The notes below the pieces were generated by a model. The model made no database searches, was not told where the DNA came from, and saw only the letters and a list, made by a program, of their open reading frames with translations. From Candidatus Cloacimonadota bacterium (GTDB lineage Bacteria; Cloacimonadota; Cloacimonadia; Cloacimonadales; TCS61), in the NCBI GenBank assembly GCA_014382915.1, contig JACNIV010000329.1, forward strand, positions 1 through 11,568: a stretch of DNA of 11,568 nt. The letters run 5' to 3'. Positions 1-5,795 of the stretch are shown here, piece by piece. The translations under genes and the position numbers were made by a program. The stretch's first letter is position 1, and every line of letters starts with the position of its first letter.

Positions 1-413
1 GTCATAGCATAAATAAAATTATTTACGCAAATTACAAGCATATTTACATTTCTGCGAGCAGCATGAATAAAATGATTTCCGCCAATCGATATTAAATCTC
101 CATCACCTGAAAAGACGATTACTTTCAGGTCTGGATTAGCAACTTTTATGCCGGTTGCAAAAGCAATGGCTCGACCATGAGTTGTATGGAATGAGTCCAG
201 TTTTATATAACCAGCTACTCTGCCAGTACAACCAATACCGGAAACTATACATGTTTTTTCCAAATCAATATTTGCTTTATCAAGACCTGCGGCAAAGGCA
301 GTAACAGCTGTGCCAATCCCACAACCAGGGCACCATATATGAGGAATTCTATCCATACGAAGCAAATCATCCATTGGGTGAATATCTTTTTCAGCGTTTT
401 TCAAAGGTTCCAT
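1..413 (-). CDS. korB: 2-oxoacid:ferredoxin oxidoreductase, beta (TPP-binding) subunit, partial (set 1)
   Basis: This is the N-terminal 137 residues of a KorB/PorB-type beta subunit; the rest lies beyond the left edge. In this family the beta subunit holds thiamine diphosphate and one [4Fe-4S] cluster and decarboxylates a 2-oxoacid in the cytoplasm. Visible motifs are WCPGCG (cluster Cys28 and Cys31), GIGC (Cys62), HTTHGRA (76-82), the TPP/Mg motif beginning GDGD (103-106), GGNHFIHAARR, and NN at 131-132. The ATG follows the korA stop by 15 bp, with a GGGAGAG ribosome site between them. Oddity: the segment after the Asn pair reads IYAM where the paralogous KorB in this window has IYGM. Which 2-oxoacid is used cannot be read from this fragment; a branched-chain or aromatic 2-oxoacid, pyruvate or 2-oxoglutarate are all possible. 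Confidence 0.9.
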   Translation of the reverse strand, partial: MEPLKNAEKDIHPMDDLLRMDRIPHIWCPGCGIGTAVTAFAAGLDKANIDLEKTCIVSGIGCTGRVAGYIKLDSFHTTHGRAIAFATGIKVANPDLKVIVFSGDGDLISIGGNHFIHAARRNVNMLVICVNNFIYAM

Positions 414-428
414 TTATGCTCTCCCTGC

Positions 429-1625
429 TTAACTCAGATACTCAATAATTTCATTTTTTACTTTTTTTTCTTTCATAACTAATTTTATAGCAGAAACTAT
501 ATCATCCGTGTTATCGATTCCCTTTTCTCCATGGGAGACAAAGACAACATTCGCATTTCCGTAACTGCTTCGCTCAACTTCAGAAACAATTTGCCCATAA
601 TTTATTTCAGGTACCACAAAAGCTTTCACTTTCTCTGCCAGTTCAGTGATTTTTTTATCCGGGAAGGGCCAAACAATATCGAGCTTAAGACCACCGACTT
701 TTATACCCAGATCTCTTGCCTGCTTCATTGCTTTGAGTGCAACACCTGATGTTGCCCCATAATAGACAATTACGATTTCAGCATCTTCAGTGTCGGTTTC
801 CTGAAATTCAATGATCTCATCTACTTTATTGCGGATCTTCCATAAAATAGGATGAACATTATATTCCTGACACTCCTCGAGCATTATGGGATAGCCTCTA
901 TCATCGTGAGTAAGGCCTGTAACATGAAATTTATAGCCCTCACCAATATCTACCATACGAGGAACAAAATCTTTATCTCTTTTGAATGGCAGGTACTTAT
1001 CCTTTTGCCCTTTAAAATATCGTCTCGGTTCAATTTTTATGCCAGCAGCAGCAGGAATTACAACCTTTTCTTTCTTATGAGCTACATACTCATCCGACAT
1101 GATAATGACAGGCGTTCTATATTTTTCAGAGAAATTAAAAGCCTTAATAGCAAAATCAAACATCTCTTGCGGAGAACCCGGAGCAAGAACTATTACTTCA
1201 TAATCTCCGTGTGAACCCCATCTTGCCTGCATCATATCGCCCTGTCCTGCACGAGTCGGCATTCCTAATGATGGTCCTGCCTGTTGCACATCGACGATTA
1301 CACAAGGAGTTTCCAACATCACACCAAGTCCCAAATGCTCCATCATATTGGAAAAACCTGGTCCGGAGGTTACTGTCATCGACTTTTTCCCTGTCCAGGA
1401 AGCACCTATAACAGCAGCGAGAGCCGAAATTTCATCTTCCATCTGAATAAAGGTGGCATCGATCTCTGCACTTCTTTTCAAGTATCTTTCTATCGTTTCA
1501 ATGGCAGGTTCGATCGGATAAGCTGCAAGAAAACGGCATCCAGCAGCAAAGGCGCCTTCTATAAATGCCTCATTACCACTAAGAGTATGTGTTCCTGTTA
1601 AAACTGCTTTTAAGTTAGTTTTCAA
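429..1625 (-). CDS. korA: 2-oxoacid:ferredoxin oxidoreductase, alpha subunit (set 1), with altered YPITP motif
   Basis: A 398-residue KorA-type alpha subunit of normal length. The pyrimidine-binding domain (about 1-230) has GNEA (17-20), QMEDE (61-65), TSGPGF (86-91) and QARWG (133-137). The transketolase C-terminal-like domain (about 270-390) has WPFPD and VPEINYGQ. It pairs with KorB and the small ferredoxin subunit. The start is TTG (1623-1625): an in-frame stop lies two codons upstream and a perfect AGGAGG sits 6 bases before it. It overlaps the ferredoxin gene by 11 bp, which suggests translational coupling. Three residues depart from the family pattern kept by the paralogue at 4135-5313 with identical numbering: Glu39 in YPIEP (usually YPITP), Gln115 where the paralogue has Arg, and Leu120 where it has Thr. 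In related enzymes the Thr and a conserved Arg contact the substrate, so I infer an unusual substrate. The family is certain; the substrate is unknown. Confidence 0.93.
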   Translation of the reverse strand: MKTNLKAVLTGTHTLSGNEAFIEGAFAAGCRFLAAYPIEPAIETIERYLKRSAEIDATFIQMEDEISALAAVIGASWTGKKSMTVTSGPGFSNMMEHLGLGVMLETPCVIVDVQQAGPSLGMPTRAGQGDMMQARWGSHGDYEVIVLAPGSPQEMFDFAIKAFNFSEKYRTPVIIMSDEYVAHKKEKVVIPAAAGIKIEPRRYFKGQKDKYLPFKRDKDFVPRMVDIGEGYKFHVTGLTHDDRGYPIMLEECQEYNVHPILWKIRNKVDEIIEFQETDTEDAEIVIVYYGATSGVALKAMKQARDLGIKVGGLKLDIVWPFPDKKITELAEKVKAFVVPEINYGQIVSEVERSSYGNANVVFVSHGEKGIDNTDDIVSAIKLVMKEKKVKNEIIEYLS

Positions 1626-1890
1626 GAGCTACCTCCTCTTTCAAAGTACACCAGATAGCAAATTCAGGACAGATAGTCTCACATAAACCACAATTTACAC
1701 AAGCTTCTTCATTTACTATTTTTGGAGGATGATAACCCTTGGAATTAAATTCATCTGACATTTCAAGGACATCCTTAGGGCAGTATTCCACACAGAAACC
1801 GCATCCTTTACATCTTTCTTTGAGTATATGGATTTCACCTATAGGAGTTTTTGGCTTTTCTTTGCCAAACGGCACTTCCCAATACCTCAT
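1615..1890 (-). CDS. korD: 2-oxoacid:ferredoxin oxidoreductase, delta subunit (2x[4Fe-4S] ferredoxin), set 1
   Basis: A 91-residue protein with two CxxCxxCxxxCP motifs, at Cys27/30/33/37 and Cys64/67/70/74, and one extra Cys at 81. This is the bacterial-type dicluster ferredoxin fold. In oxidoreductases of this family the small subunit passes electrons from the TPP site to soluble ferredoxin. The ATG has AGGAG at 1896-1900, five bases upstream. It is the first gene of set 1 (korD-korA-korB) and overlaps korA by 11 bp. Its SD lies only about 24 bases beyond the T-tract of the terminator at 1924-1966, which leaves little room for an ordinary promoter that would keep the SD in the mRNA. Expression may depend on read-through of that terminator. 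Confidence 0.92.
   Translation of the reverse strand: MRYWEVPFGKEKPKTPIGEIHILKERCKGCGFCVEYCPKDVLEMSDEFNSKGYHPPKIVNEEACVNCGLCETICPEFAIWCTLKEEVALEN
1632..1637 (-). promoter_or_regulatory. Shine-Dalgarno AGGAGG that fixes the TTG start of korA (set 1)
   Basis: A perfect AGGAGG lies inside the 3' end of the ferredoxin gene, six bases before TTG at 1623-1625. No ATG or GTG is available upstream because TAG is in frame at 1629-1631. This supports TTG initiation. Confidence 0.8.
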
Positions 1891-1907
1891 AGATTCTCCT
1901 GTATTTT

Positions 1908-1917
1908 AGAATATTCT
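1908..1917. repeat. 10-bp perfect palindrome upstream of korD (set 1)
   Basis: AGAATATTCT is a perfect palindrome located between the minus-strand terminator and the korD ribosome site. It could be a small operator half-site pair, but so short an AT-rich palindrome may be chance. Confidence 0.25.
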
Positions 1918-1923
1918 TACAAT

Positions 1924-1966
1924 AAAAACAAAAAAACGCAGCTTGCTGCTTTAGCATACTGCGTTT
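1924..1966 (-). terminator. Rho-independent terminator or attenuator ahead of korD-korA-korB (set 1)
   Basis: On the minus strand AAACGCAG (1966-1959) pairs with CTGCGTTT (1941-1934). The 17-base loop holds a small TGCT/AGCA hairpin. The right arm runs directly into seven T, one G and five more T. The plus strand has no comparable T tract, so the signal serves minus-strand transcription. The stop codon of the small ORF at 1951-2085 lies in the loop. Confidence 0.7.
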
Positions 1967-2085
1967 ACATTTATATTCCGCACTCCATCCAGTTCAGATG
2001 GAACGTATTGGGTATTGCTTGTGAAAATAGTATTATTGTATTCATCCAGAAGGTAGTTAACAAATACCTTTTTGTATATTATCAA
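1951..2085 (-). CDS. Small ORF, 44 codons, possible leader peptide or small hypothetical protein
   Basis: I do not recognise this product. The ORF begins at TTG (2083-2085), eight bases after AAGGAG (2094-2099), and ends at TAA within the loop of the terminator at 1924-1966. Its translation starts MIIYKKVF and contains PSELDGVRNI; it has a single Cys at the C-terminus, no clear membrane segment and no known motif. Another TTG two codons upstream is too close to the SD. Support for a real gene is the good SD, the adjacent terminator and its isolation in a 412-bp gap. Against it are the length and the TTG start. The SD and start lie in the loop of an inverted repeat (2065-2080 with 2108-2124), so translation could be controlled by folding. 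It may be a leader ORF controlling korD-korA-korB or simply a short gene. Confidence 0.35.
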   Translation of the reverse strand: MIIYKKVFVNYLLDEYNNTIFTSNTQYVPSELDGVRNINVNAVC

Positions 2086-2124
2086 AAACAATACTCCTTA
2101 AAAAACGAATATTACAAAAAGGTA
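2065..2124 (-). promoter_or_regulatory. Inverted repeat enclosing the SD and start of the small ORF
   Basis: TACAAAAAGGTA and TACCTTTTTGTA form a perfect 12-bp inverted repeat, extended to 16 bp with one bulged base (2065-2080 with 2108-2124). The 27-base loop holds AAGGAG and the TTG start. A second, smaller stem, AAGGTA/TACCTT, uses the ORF-side arm and would compete with the long stem. Alternative folds like these are typical of translated leaders, but the arms are AT-rich. Confidence 0.4.
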
Positions 2125-2178
2125 AAACACCTGAAATTACTTTTAGGTATCTCACTTTTTTCTACTTTTTTTAAAAAG

Positions 2179-2209
2179 GCTATATGCAAATTCATCATTT
2201 AATTGTCAA
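2179..2209 (-). promoter_or_regulatory. Possible sigma-70-like promoter for the leader and kor set 1
   Basis: On the minus strand TTGACA (2209-2204) is followed after 19 bases by TATAGC (2184-2179). The -35 box is perfect, but the spacer is long and the -10 box weak. It lies downstream of mce and upstream of the small ORF. Promoter rules in this phylum are uncertain. Confidence 0.3.
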
Positions 2210-2302
2210 TTTAATATTCAATTTTTTTCTCTCTATTTTATATTGTTACTATTACATTTTTTTCTAACATTTTATTTCTTAATTAATTAAGTTCAATTAA
2301 TG
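2210..2302. other. AT-rich spacer after mce, no gene seen
   Basis: This stretch directly downstream of mce is very AT-rich and contains the palindrome CTTAATTAATTAAG. On the mce strand no GC stem followed by a T tract is visible, so I see no intrinsic terminator for the mce operon before the one at 1924-1966. Confidence 0.5.
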
Positions 2303-2698
2303 TCATTCTTCGCACAATTCCAGCAAAACACCATGTGAAGACGTTGGATGCAGGAATGCTATATTTGTATTATGAGCACCTTTTCTGGGAGTTTTATCGA
2401 TCAGCTTGATCCCCTTTTTTTCTATCTCCTGAAGCCTTTTTTCAAGATTTTCCGTTCCCAGAGCAAGATGATGAATACCTTCTCCTTTTTTTACCAAGAA
2501 CTTAGCTACTGTGCTATCTTCGGAAGTCGGTTCCAGTAATTCAAGACGTACATTACCCACTGGAATAAAAGCTACTTTTACTTTTTGAGATTCAATTACT
2601 TCGATACCTTCCACTTCCAATCCCAGTTTTTTATAGAATTGAATTGCTTCATCCAGATTTTTAACAGCTATACCGATATGGCTGATCTTTTTCGGCAT
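2303..2698 (-). CDS. mce: Methylmalonyl-CoA epimerase
   Basis: This 131-residue protein is a glyoxalase/VOC-fold epimerase that interconverts the (R) and (S) forms of methylmalonyl-CoA, linking succinyl-CoA and propionyl-CoA metabolism. Typical features are HIGIAV at the N-terminus (His7), VRLELLEP with Glu53, GIHHLAL (His76/His77) and the C-terminal [14 protein letters not shown] with Glu127. The His and Glu residues fit the divalent-metal ligands of the family. The length is normal. ATG start with AGGAG five bases upstream (2704-2708). It lies 27 bp after korC and is probably the last gene of the korDABC-mce operon. This neighbour supports 2-oxoglutarate/succinyl-CoA as the product side of that oxidoreductase. 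Other VOC enzymes, such as lactoylglutathione lyase, are possible but fit the C-terminal signature less well. Confidence 0.92.
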   Translation of the reverse strand: MPKKISHIGIAVKNLDEAIQFYKKLGLEVEGIEVIESQKVKVAFIPVGNVRLELLEPTSEDSTVAKFLVKKGEGIHHLALGTENLEKRLQEIEKKGIKLIDKTPRKGAHNTNIAFLHPTSSHGVLLELCEE

Positions 2699-2725
2699 AG
2701 AAACTCCTAAGATATTTTATAAAAA

Positions 2726-3286
2726 TCAATCTTCTTTTTTATATTCATCTGCAAGTTTAAATCCAATTTTCATTGCTTTCAGATTCATTTCAACATATTG
2801 AGGTTTCATAGAATTCTCAATAGCCTTTTTTAAAGAAGCTTCGCTGACTACATTTGTTATTCTTACAAGGAAACCGAGAGTAATAATATTTGTTGGGAGC
2901 AGGGATCCGAGTTTTTGCTGAGCAATATCAGCAAAAGGCAGCTCATAAACTTCCGAATCCAAAAGAGTAATGTTTTTAACGGAAGTATTATCTGCGATCA
3001 GTATCCCATCGTCTTTTAAATTAAAGGAATGTCTATCATAAGCTTCCTGTGTAAGTGTAATTAATATGTCAAATCGAGTAGCTTCGGGATAGTAAAATTC
3101 GGCATTACTGATGATCACATCTGCCCGGCTGGCGCCCCCGCGGGATTCGGGACCGTATGTCTGAGTTTGTGTAACTCTGTGCTTTTCTATAACCGCTGCT
3201 CTTGCCAGGATGATTCCTGCAGTAATAAGACCCTGACCTCCGCTGCCACTTAACCTGATCTCTTTTTTAAATATCGCCTTTGCCAT
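2726..3286 (-). CDS. korC: 2-oxoacid:ferredoxin oxidoreductase, gamma subunit (set 2)
   Basis: This 186-residue KorC-type gamma subunit helps bind CoA and complete the oxidoreductase. It has RLSGSGGQG near the N-terminus (11-19), the signature QTYGPESRGGASRADV (42-57), LITLTQEAYD, and PTNIITLG in the last third. I place the start at ATG 3284-3286 because family members begin about ten residues before the glycine motif. An in-frame ATG at 3335-3337 would add 17 residues (MINLLDLFKSRRERRGV) and enlarge the overlap with korB from 20 to 71 bp. That upstream start has a GAGGA of its own, so it cannot be excluded. The chosen start has AAGGCGGGGAG close upstream. The gene sits between korB and mce in the same operon. 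Confidence 0.9.
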   Translation of the reverse strand: MAKAIFKKEIRLSGSGGQGLITAGIILARAAVIEKHRVTQTQTYGPESRGGASRADVIISNAEFYYPEATRFDILITLTQEAYDRHSFNLKDDGILIADNTSVKNITLLDSEVYELPFADIAQQKLGSLLPTNIITLGFLVRITNVVSEASLKKAIENSMKPQYVEMNLKAMKIGFKLADEYKKED

Positions 3287-4133
3287 TACTCCCCGCCTTT
3301 CTCGTCTTGACTTGAAGAGATCTAACAAGTTTATCATATTCCTCTATATATTCAGGACGAATCTTGTTAACAAAGATTCCTCTTTTCTGTTTACCGTTTT
3401 TTTGCTCATCAGAAAGTTTTTCAAATGCTTCTATTGGAATAACATTTTCTTTCATACTTTTCATCATAGCAGATGCATCGCCTTTTTTATTTAGGTGTCC
3501 GTAAATAACAGGACAAGCACTAATGATCTCTACCAGGGAAAAGCCTTTGTGTTCAAAAGCCTGTTTTATGAAAGATTGAGCTTCAATTGCATGGAAAGCT
3601 GTTGTCCGGGCAACAAATGTGGCTCCCGCTCCTATAGCAAGGTCGCAGATATCGAATGTGGGATCGATATTTCCATACGGAGTTGTGGTTGTCCTATCTC
3701 CGTATGGTGTTGTGGGAGAATACTGGCCACCGGTCATTCCGTAGATATTATTATTTATAAGGATAACGGTCATGTCAATATTCCTGCGGGCTCCGTGAAT
3801 AAAATGATTTCCCCCAATAGCTGTTGCATCGCCATCGCCAGTAATAACAATCACTTTCATTGCCGGTTTTACAATTTTAATACCTGTAGCAAAAGCGATA
3901 GCCCGTCCGTGTAAAGTGTGAAGTGTATTAAAGTCCACATAAACCGGCATCCTGCTGGAACATCCGATCCCTGAAACCATTGCTATATTATCTTTTTTAT
4001 AACCCAGTTCTGCGATTGCCCTGATGGTTGCACCTATAACTATTCCATTACTACATCCTGGACACCAGACGTGCGGGAAATTTTTGTCGTGTCTTAGATA
4101 TTTATGAATTGCTTTTTGAGATATCTTTGGCAT
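3267..4133 (-). CDS. korB: 2-oxoacid:ferredoxin oxidoreductase, beta (TPP-binding) subunit (set 2)
   Basis: This 288-residue beta subunit has full family length. Iron-sulfur ligands fit Cys24 and Cys27 in WCPGCSNG, Cys58 in GIGCSS and Cys207 in ISACPV. The thiamine diphosphate/Mg motif starts GDGD (99-102) and ends with NNN (127-129), followed by the canonical IYGMTGGQ. HTLHGRA (72-78) follows the third Cys. It catalyses oxidative decarboxylation of a 2-oxoacid with KorA; given the neighbouring epimerase, 2-oxoglutarate is the most likely substrate, by inference. The ATG is one base after the korA stop, with GGGAGG nine bases upstream; the 3' end overlaps korC by 20 bp. Nothing in this subunit looks defective, in contrast to its korA neighbour. 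Confidence 0.93.
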   Translation of the reverse strand: MPKISQKAIHKYLRHDKNFPHVWCPGCSNGIVIGATIRAIAELGYKKDNIAMVSGIGCSSRMPVYVDFNTLHTLHGRAIAFATGIKIVKPAMKVIVITGDGDATAIGGNHFIHGARRNIDMTVILINNNIYGMTGGQYSPTTPYGDRTTTTPYGNIDPTFDICDLAIGAGATFVARTTAFHAIEAQSFIKQAFEHKGFSLVEIISACPVIYGHLNKKGDASAMMKSMKENVIPIEAFEKLSDEQKNGKQKRGIFVNKIRPEYIEEYDKLVRSLQVKTRKAGSNGKGDI

Positions 4134-4134
4134 T

Positions 4135-4548
4135 TTACTTTACCTCCCTGATAATCTGAAAAATTTCTTCGGGAGTGATAAGTTCTCCGGAATTTTTGTG
4201 TAATTCTACAATATTCTTTGTCTTTCTTATTTCATAATTCCAGATCCCGCCCATTACTCTTTTAAGTTCGTGTGAGAGCTGACCTTCATTTAATTCGGGA
4301 ACGATTATTGCCTTTTTATCTCCCAGATATTTCTTTACTGCAGCATCCGGGAAAGGCCAGATTGTAAGCGGTCGAAGAAGCCCTACCTTAATTCCGCGTT
4401 TACGAGCTTTCATTACTGCTTCTTTTGCTGCACGCGCCGTAATACCAGCAGTAAAAATGGCTATTTTGGCATCTTCCATAAAGAAGCTTTCGATCTGAAC
4501 GATATCTTCAATATAATATTCTATTTTTTTTCTGAATCTCTCCATCAT
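4135..4548 (-). CDS. korA: KorA C-terminal part, same frame downstream of the in-frame TAA (set 2)
   Basis: The 137 residues from ATG 4546-4548 form the C-terminal half of the alpha subunit, the transketolase C-terminal-like domain, with IWPFPD and VPELNEGQ as in the intact paralogue. The open frame actually continues upstream to 4557 (Ile-Thr-Arg), directly after the TAA. No Shine-Dalgarno is visible before this ATG: the preceding bases are AT-rich and then CCCGG. Independent translation would be inefficient unless coupled to termination at 4558-4560. If both pieces are made they might assemble, since the break falls between two domains. Without the second piece the enzyme would lack one domain. 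Confidence 0.75.
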   Translation of the reverse strand: MMERFRKKIEYYIEDIVQIESFFMEDAKIAIFTAGITARAAKEAVMKARKRGIKVGLLRPLTIWPFPDAAVKKYLGDKKAIIVPELNEGQLSHELKRVMGGIWNYEIRKTKNIVELHKNSGELITPEEIFQIIREVK

Positions 4549-4557
4549 CCGGGTTAT

Positions 4558-4560
4558 TTA
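4558..4560 (-). other. In-frame ochre codon interrupting korA (set 2)
   Basis: The codons around it read Asn-Lys-Ala-Lys-TAA-Ile-Thr-Arg-Met-Met. A single substitution, for example from GAA (Glu), CAA (Gln) or AAA (Lys), would restore a 392-residue protein. Distances on both sides match the intact paralogue exactly, so there is no frameshift. Confidence 0.9.
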
Positions 4561-5313
4561 TTTTGCTTTATTTGTTGGGAATCCTTTTTCATCATGTGAT
4601 AAACCTGTAACATGAAAGCGGTAACCTTCTCCAAAGCTTGCCATCGGCATGGGATATTTCGGATTTTCAGGGAAGTGTTTATACCATTCAGGAGGAATTG
4701 TCGGTTTAATTCTATTGATTATTTTGACCTTAGACAAGTCGGGAAGATTAACAGTTTCCCTCATATGTGCCAGAACCTCATCTGAAAGGAGAACAACGCA
4801 GGTTCTGTATTTTTCGGCAAGGTTAACAGCACGAATAGAAAGTTCATAACTTTCCATAACTGAATTCGGATAAAGCACTATAGCCGGGGCATCACCATGA
4901 TTTCCCCATCTTGCCTGCATGATATCACTCTGAGAAGGTTTGGTTGGCAGACCTGTACTGGGACCTCCACGCATAACATTTACCACCACACAGGGTGTTT
5001 CCGTCATTTTGGCAAATCCGATCCCTTCCAACATAAGGGAGAAACCCGGTCCGCTGGTAGCGGTCATGGTTTTTGCACCTGCCAATGAACCGCCTATTAT
5101 AGCAGAGATACTGGCAATTTCATCTTCCATTTGAATAAATTTACCCCCGCGCCTTGGCAGTTCATAAGACAATATTTCGGCTATCTCGGTGGAAGGTGTA
5201 ATGGGATAACCTGCATAAAAATTTACTCCTGCATCCAGAGCTCCGCGAGCAATAGCTTCATTTCCCTGCATCAAAACCGGTTCTCTTTTTTTTATAGTAT
5301 TGTTTTTTGACAT
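4558..5313 (-). CDS. korA: 2-oxoacid:ferredoxin oxidoreductase, alpha subunit, N-terminal part up to an in-frame TAA (set 2)
   Basis: The 251 codons before the stop encode the whole pyrimidine-binding domain of a KorA alpha subunit: GNEA (17-20), the canonical YPITPS (36-41), QMEDE (61-65), TSGPGF, RGGPSTGLPT with Arg115, and QARWG. The reading frame stops at TAA (4558-4560) and then continues open in the same frame to 4135. Aligned with the intact paralogue at 429-1625, both proteins share the numbering without any gap up to and past the stop. Codon 252 is Cys in the paralogue. The stop therefore interrupts an otherwise complete 392-codon gene. ATG start; AGGA lies four bases upstream. It is the second gene of the korD-korA-korB-korC-mce operon, nine bases after korD. 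Read as a nonsense mutation, a sequencing error, or a gene working as two pieces. Confidence 0.88.
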   Translation of the reverse strand: MSKNNTIKKREPVLMQGNEAIARGALDAGVNFYAGYPITPSTEIAEILSYELPRRGGKFIQMEDEIASISAIIGGSLAGAKTMTATSGPGFSLMLEGIGFAKMTETPCVVVNVMRGGPSTGLPTKPSQSDIMQARWGNHGDAPAIVLYPNSVMESYELSIRAVNLAEKYRTCVVLLSDEVLAHMRETVNLPDLSKVKIINRIKPTIPPEWYKHFPENPKYPMPMASFGEGYRFHVTGLSHDEKGFPTNKAK

Positions 5314-5322
5314 TTTTCCTAC

Positions 5323-5637
5323 CTACCTTTTTGCTCCGGTTATTGCAAAATCAGGACAAAGCCTATCACACATTTCGCAATGAATACATTTCTCCGGATG
5401 CGGGACATAGGGTGAACCATCCGGTTTTCTTCCCAAAGCTCCTGTGGGACAGAATGAAACGCATATCCCGCATTTTTTACACCAGTCATAATAAATATAA
5501 ACAGGGGATTTTTCGTAATCTTCCTCAGATTTAATATCATTAACTGCAACCTCCATTTTAATGGAAGAATCATCAGTAAGAATGATTGTACCTTCTTTGT
5601 GTTTCTCCACCTTCTTAGGTTTTTTTGCAGCATTCAT
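5323..5637 (-). CDS. korD: 2-oxoacid:ferredoxin oxidoreductase, delta subunit (2x[4Fe-4S] ferredoxin), set 2
   Basis: This 104-residue ferredoxin subunit carries CxxCxxCxxxCP motifs at Cys53/56/59/63 and Cys84/87/90/94. A Lys-rich extension of about 45 residues precedes the ferredoxin domain and is absent from the 91-residue counterpart of set 1. It would transfer electrons from the TPP centre to soluble ferredoxin. I chose ATG 5635-5637 because AGGAG lies five bases upstream; an in-frame ATG eight codons earlier has no comparable site. It is the first gene of korD-korA-korB-korC-mce. The 146-bp gap to uvrB contains an extended -10 motif and an inverted repeat, which suggests a promoter of its own. 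Confidence 0.92.
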   Translation of the reverse strand: MNAAKKPKKVEKHKEGTIILTDDSSIKMEVAVNDIKSEEDYEKSPVYIYYDWCKKCGICVSFCPTGALGRKPDGSPYVPHPEKCIHCEMCDRLCPDFAITGAKR

Positions 5638-5659
5638 ATTATCTCCTGTAAAGCACAGC

Positions 5660-5680
5660 AATAAAATGCCGTATTTTATT
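5660..5680. repeat. 8-bp inverted repeat in the leader of korDABC-mce
   Basis: AATAAAAT and ATTTTATT flank GCCGT. The repeat lies about 13 bp before the korD ribosome site, downstream of the candidate promoter at 5757-5765. It could be an operator or a weak mRNA hairpin. No T tract follows on either strand that would make it a terminator. Confidence 0.4.
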
Positions 5681-5756
5681 TAATCGCTTTTATAATCTTT
5701 TTATTGAACTTTGTTTTGGTAAATGAATTTTAATTGATTGAATATCAGGTTGATAC

Positions 5757-5765
5757 ATTATAACA
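5757..5765 (-). promoter_or_regulatory. Extended -10 element, candidate promoter of korDABC-mce
   Basis: The minus strand reads TGTTATAAT, a perfect TATAAT preceded by TG one base upstream. No good -35 box is found 16-18 bp further up, which is acceptable for extended -10 promoters. It would give an untranslated leader of roughly 110 bases that contains the inverted repeat at 5660-5680. Confidence 0.4.
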
Positions 5766-5777
5766 TTAATTTTTTAC

Positions 5778-5795
5778 AAAGAGTTATGACTCTTT
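5778..5795 (-). other. Hairpin overlapping the uvrB stop codon
   Basis: AAAGAGT and ACTCTTT form a perfect 7-bp stem with a 4-base loop. The uvrB TAA spans the stem edge and loop. No T tract follows on either strand, so it is not a standard terminator; it may be chance or stabilise the mRNA end. Confidence 0.35.

Noticed and set aside
531..1601. Several plus-strand ORFs of 60-120 codons opposite korA of set 1
   Set aside because: They lie antisense to a clear, conserved gene, have no recognisable domains and no good ribosome sites.
1828..2202. 124-codon plus-strand ORF across the korD-mce gap
   Set aside because: It overlaps the start of korD and the minus-strand terminator, and its translation is low-complexity, as expected of AT-rich intergenic DNA.
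3287..3337. Longer korC start giving MINLLDLFKSRRERRGV
   Set aside because: It would deepen the overlap with korB to 71 bp and add a tail not expected before the glycine motif; kept only as an alternative in the korC entry.
4558..4560. TAA read as a sense codon through a changed genetic code
   Set aside because: TAA is the normal terminator of other genes in this window (korA set 1, korB set 2, uvrB), so reassignment is not supported.
4135..5313. Frameshift as the cause of the split korA
   Set aside because: The two parts are in the same frame and align to the paralogue with no gap, so the break is a nonsense codon.
5734..5749. FNR/CRP-like site around TTGATTGAATATCA
   Set aside because: The half-sites are unequal and the spacing is off by one; AT-rich DNA gives such matches by chance.
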